Assembly: GCA_959018215.1 (NCBI GenBank) | Contig: CAUEKL010000025.1 | Coordinates: 1-16,984 of the forward strand | Direction of reading: 5' to 3' | From: an uncultured Gemmiger sp. | GTDB taxonomy: Bacteria > Bacillota > Clostridia > Oscillospirales > Ruminococcaceae | Length of the DNA: 16,984 nt | In this document: positions 15,901 through 16,984 of the stretch, piece after piece | How the letters are laid out: each line of letters begins with the position of its first letter | Numbering within the stretch: position 1 is the first letter of the stretch | Notes under the pieces: generated by a model | The model's database searches: none | Told to the model about the DNA's origin: nothing | What the model saw: only the letters and a program-made list of their open reading frames with translations | Made by a program: the position numbers and the translations under genes

Positions 15901-15940
15901 GGATGGTGTGCGGCACCCTCGTCTTTACTTGTTTTTCCAT
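12935..15940 (-). CDS. Membrane-anchored, circularly permuted GH3 glycosidase
   Basis: This 1001-residue protein carries the GH3 domains in reversed order. The alpha/beta sandwich comes first (about 60-400) with acid/base candidate E202 (RLSGES), then a fibronectin-III-like domain (about 425-520), an acidic linker (about 540-650), and the TIM barrel (about 655-930) with K794-H795 and nucleophile D875 (AVITDYADHH). Reversed GH3 enzymes are known, for instance in Ruminococcus albus and Butyrivibrio. A hydrophobic N-terminal segment (17-42) and a second near the C-terminus (961-982, followed by basic residues) would fix both ends in the membrane with the enzyme outside. The ATG at 15940 has GGAGG seven bases upstream. 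It is the first gene of a GH3-GH3-GtrA operon. The cleavage-site-like AFA-A at 46-48 leaves open whether the N-terminus is cleaved. Confidence 0.93.
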   Translation of the reverse strand: MEKQVKTRVPHTIRNRVLLVLASLLLAVAAVGSAVLSVLADSVDAFAATPVVQISDEQKEINLQEASTLASQVEAESTVLLQNKDNTLPLSADVKKVNVFGWASTAWLAGGSGSGQVTSVDVDFLSALTNYGIEYNTELTDMYKNFQDGREYTGTLSSWPEQSCRLYEPSIDDTNYYSQTLLDNAKAFSNTAIVVFGRLSGESNDCTQVQYKRTTKGGDIVEDDSRTYLDLSTEEVSLLQYVAANYENVVVVLNTGNVMAVGEVETIPGVDACLAVGLTGSDGASVLPAVLWGETEPAGRTADTWAYDFSTAASYANAGANGVGAYSNAEGVYPADGTTTGNVGNPAFAYDQVSYVDYAEGIYIGYKWYETADAENFWADVNNEHGAGYEGVVQYPFGYGLSYTSFDWKVSGPANGTALNKDGTVDVTVTVTNTGSVAGKDVVELYYTAPYTPGGIEKSAVELGAFAKTDLLQPGESQDVTLSLAVEDMASYDYNDANKNGFTGYELDAGDYVITLRHDAHTVDDDAAATITLNLAANAQYPTDSKTGLEVNNKFTGSDAIDGISLDGTDSDQNIVYLTRADFAGTFPTQNVDSRPMADNLKATNLYTSDMADAWIDDSDEAVTTGANNGLKIEDDNGQTTDLGYQLGANYDDPQWDALLDQLTVDEMENMYINAYGNTVAMDSINKMQGIDTDGPAQVGSWGRPSGKTIGFPSASTVSQSWNTSLALEMGHAHGKMALQNGYSGLYAPAANMHRSPFDGRNYEYYSEDSYLSGEMSGNAVKGIQDMGVYCYVKHLVCNDGESGIYRDSVYTWMTEQALREIYLEPFRIMIEDYDAQGMMSSYNRIGGVWSGGSEALLTGVLRDEWNFHGAVITDYADHHQYMSGDAALRAGGDLWMAGFGGGELACETQSNSYMQALRRAAKDTLYMYLHVRVMNRDYSQQIGDESVLRPLFKAPMANWRMLVVAIDVVAVVLFALALRAVILDNKLRKAAKNAENNKKD

Positions 15941-15969
15941 ATTGTTTCCTCCAAAATCGTTTGGCTGTC

Positions 15970-15978
15970 ATATTCCGG
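15970..15978 (-). repeat. Direct repeat copy 1, CCGGAATAT
   Basis: Minus-strand CCGGAATAT in the untranslated leader of the GH3 operon, exactly 60 bases from an identical copy at 16030-16038. Possible operator half of a pair. Confidence 0.45.
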
Positions 15979-16015
15979 ACTATAACAACCACACCAGGAT
16001 CCTTTTCGCAGCTTT

Positions 16016-16024
16016 ATTGTATCA
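16016..16024 (-). promoter_or_regulatory. Candidate extended -10 promoter of the GH3 operon
   Basis: On the minus strand TGATACAAT forms an extended -10 element (TGn plus TACAAT, 16016-16021), about 76 bases upstream of the first GH3 start codon. The -35 position at 17 bases spacing (AATCTG) is poor, as is usual for extended -10 promoters. A less good alternative farther upstream is TTGTAC with 17 bases to AATATT. Confidence 0.5.
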
Positions 16025-16029
16025 TTTTT

Positions 16030-16038
16030 ATATTCCGG
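16030..16038 (-). repeat. Direct repeat copy 2, CCGGAATAT
   Basis: Second identical CCGGAATAT on the minus strand. It lies in the spacer just upstream of the proposed -10 element, where a bound protein would block or contact RNA polymerase. Confidence 0.45.
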
Positions 16039-16135
16039 CAGATTCTTTTCCGCACAATTTGTCGGTTTGTTTGCATAATTTGTTGTTTATTTCATTTTGG
16101 TTACAAAAATCATGTACATGTTGCACAGTGCGGTT

Positions 16136-16158
16136 TCGGAAATATTTGTGCATTCCGA
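16136..16158. repeat. Inverted repeat TCGGAA-N11-TTCCGA
   Basis: Perfect 6-bp arms (16136-16141 and 16153-16158) with an 11-base spacer. The arms share the core CGGAA/TTCCG with the direct repeats nearer the promoter. It could be an operator, but short arms can arise by chance. Confidence 0.3.
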
Positions 16159-16226
16159 TAAAAGTACAATAAATGTCCCTTCTTTCGTGTTGTAGACCGG
16201 CAGAGCTCTCGTTCGTTCCGGCATGA

Positions 16227-16260
16227 GCAAAGGCCCGGACCAAACGGTCCGGGCCTTTGC
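16227..16260 (-). terminator. Hairpin terminator of the trkH-like gene
   Basis: A perfect 15-bp GC-rich inverted repeat (16227-16241 with 16246-16260) with a four-base loop begins 18 bases after the stop codon of the potassium channel gene. The T-run is short (TTTGCTC on the minus strand, partly within the stem), but stem length and position make a terminator likely. Confidence 0.8.
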
Positions 16261-16278
16261 AGGCTGCCTTGAAAAAAT

Positions 16279-16984
16279 TCAGAAGCGCAGGGCCACCCGG
16301 CCGCGGCGACGACGGCGATGCCAGGTGGAAGGAGCAAACAGGGCCAGCATGGGGAACAGTTCCAGGCGGCCGGCCAGCATGTCAAAACTGAGCAGCCACT
16401 TGCACCAGGGAGAAAAATCCGCAAAGGAGCCCATGGGGCCGACCACTTCCAGGCCGGGGCCCACATTGTTGATGCAGGTGGCCACAGCGGTGAAGGTGGT
16501 GATCAGGTCAAATCCGTCCAGGGAGATCAGCAGAATGGACATCACGAACAGGGACAGATAAACGCTGAGGTAGACACTGGCACCGCGGACGGTCTTGTCA
16601 TCCATGGGACGACCTTCAAACCGGACTGTGGTAACCGCATGGGGGTGCAGCATGTGCTGCACTTCCCGCACGCTGGACTTGGCCAGGATAATGACACGGG
16701 AAACCTTGAGGCCGCCGGCGGTGGAACCGGCGCAAGCGCCCAGGAACATGAGCAGAACCAGAATGGTACGGCTGAACGCCGGCCACATGTTGAAGTCGGT
16801 GGTGGCGTAGCCGGTGGTGGTGATGATGGAGGAAACCTGGAAAAAGGACAGGCGCAGGGCTTCGGCAAAATTCTGGCACATCTGGCTCAGGTTGACCGCA
16901 ATGGCCAGGGTGGAAGCCACCACCACGCCCAGGTAGGTGAGCAGTTCCTCGGACAGGAAAGCCTGCCGGAAATGCCGCAGCAGA
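16279..16984 (-). CDS. TrkH/KtrB-type potassium uptake channel subunit, C-terminal part
   Basis: About 235 residues are visible; the frame stays open to the right window edge, so the N-terminal half is missing. The sequence shows the TrkH signatures of the later pore repeats: the filter-like SSIITTTGYATTDF, then GACAGSTAGGLKVSRV, and the last repeat with NNVGPG, followed by WLLSFDMLAGRLELFPMLALF at the C-terminus. Such subunits form the potassium-conducting pore and work with a cytoplasmic TrkA/KtrA nucleotide-binding ring, which would be expected nearby outside the window. Potassium transporters of this type are c-di-AMP targets in Firmicutes through their TrkA/KtrA partner, a functional link to cdaA that is inference only. 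Confidence 0.93.
   Translation of the reverse strand, partial: LLRHFRQAFLSEELLTYLGVVVASTLAIAVNLSQMCQNFAEALRLSFFQVSSIITTTGYATTDFNMWPAFSRTILVLLMFLGACAGSTAGGLKVSRVIILAKSSVREVQHMLHPHAVTTVRFEGRPMDDKTVRGASVYLSVYLSLFVMSILLISLDGFDLITTFTAVATCINNVGPGLEVVGPMGSFADFSPWCKWLLSFDMLAGRLELFPMLALFAPSTWHRRRRRGRVALRF

Larger units (their letters stand above)
15941..16226. other. AT-rich intergenic regulatory region of the GH3 operon
   Basis: These 286 bases hold no convincing gene. They are visibly richer in A and T than the surrounding genes. They contain the GH3 operon promoter, a repeated ATATTCCGG motif, a palindrome CATGTACATG (16111-16120) and the inverted repeat TCGGAA-N11-TTCCGA (16136-16158). Together these make this the most likely site of regulator binding on the right side of the window. 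Confidence 0.6.

Noticed and set aside
12884..15985. A 1033-codon open frame on the plus strand opposite the permuted GH3 gene
   Set aside because: It mirrors a GC-rich gene, is full of His, Val, Gly and Gln runs typical of antisense frames, matches no family I know, and the minus strand shows complete GH3 motifs with a proper ribosome site.
16111..16120. Palindrome CATGTACATG as an operator
   Set aside because: A perfect 10-base palindrome, but single and without a repeated partner or clear position relative to the promoter; not strong enough to call alone.

Overview
The window looks like chromosomal DNA from a GC-rich, low-abundance-style gut Firmicute of the class Clostridia. The evidence is a clear spo0A-spoIVB sporulation pair, AGGAGG-type ribosome binding sites, the methylerythritol (MEP) isoprenoid pathway, and a cdaA-cdaR c-di-AMP locus. 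The high GC content together with paired GH3 beta-glucosidases suggests Oscillospiraceae (Ruminococcaceae), in the neighbourhood of Gemmiger, Subdoligranulum or Faecalibacterium. That placement is inference, because no rRNA is present. Every gene I accept is on the minus strand, so transcription runs from right to left. I see no tRNA, rRNA, CRISPR array, insertion sequence or phage gene.

Layout from right to left, in transcription order. (1) The C-terminal part of a TrkH/KtrB-type potassium channel subunit, ended by a 15-bp perfect hairpin. (2) An AT-rich intergenic region with an extended -10 promoter and a repeated ATATTCCGG motif. (3) A three-gene operon: a membrane-anchored GH3 enzyme with circularly permuted domains, a cytoplasmic GH3 enzyme with normal domain order, and a GtrA-family membrane protein, closed by a terminator. 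(4) A membrane-anchored CE4 polysaccharide deacetylase. (5) A near-perfect sigma-A promoter, then a small membrane protein resembling ECF transporter S components, a cytoplasmic GH13 enzyme and an EamA transporter, closed by a 13-bp perfect terminator hairpin. (6) spoIVB, then spo0A with its own strong promoter and an array of Spo0A-box-like sites in helical phase, closed by a terminator. (7) An IspD-IspF fusion. (8) cdaA and cdaR, translationally overlapping, followed at the window edge by the first residues of a probable FAD-dependent dehydrogenase.

How the genes fit together: the right half is carbohydrate related. One GH3 enzyme faces outside and one inside, a GH13 enzyme works in the cytoplasm, and GtrA and CE4 proteins are typical of cell-surface glycan assembly or modification. 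The left half holds core physiology: c-di-AMP signalling, isoprenoid precursors and sporulation control. The observations most worth a second look are the 10/20-bp-phased 0A-box array upstream of spo0A, the loss of one acidic-pocket residue in the Spo0A receiver, the two adjacent GH3 genes with opposite catalytic-domain order coupled to a GtrA gene, and the paired direct repeat at the GH3 operon promoter. I found no clearly unprecedented multi-gene system.
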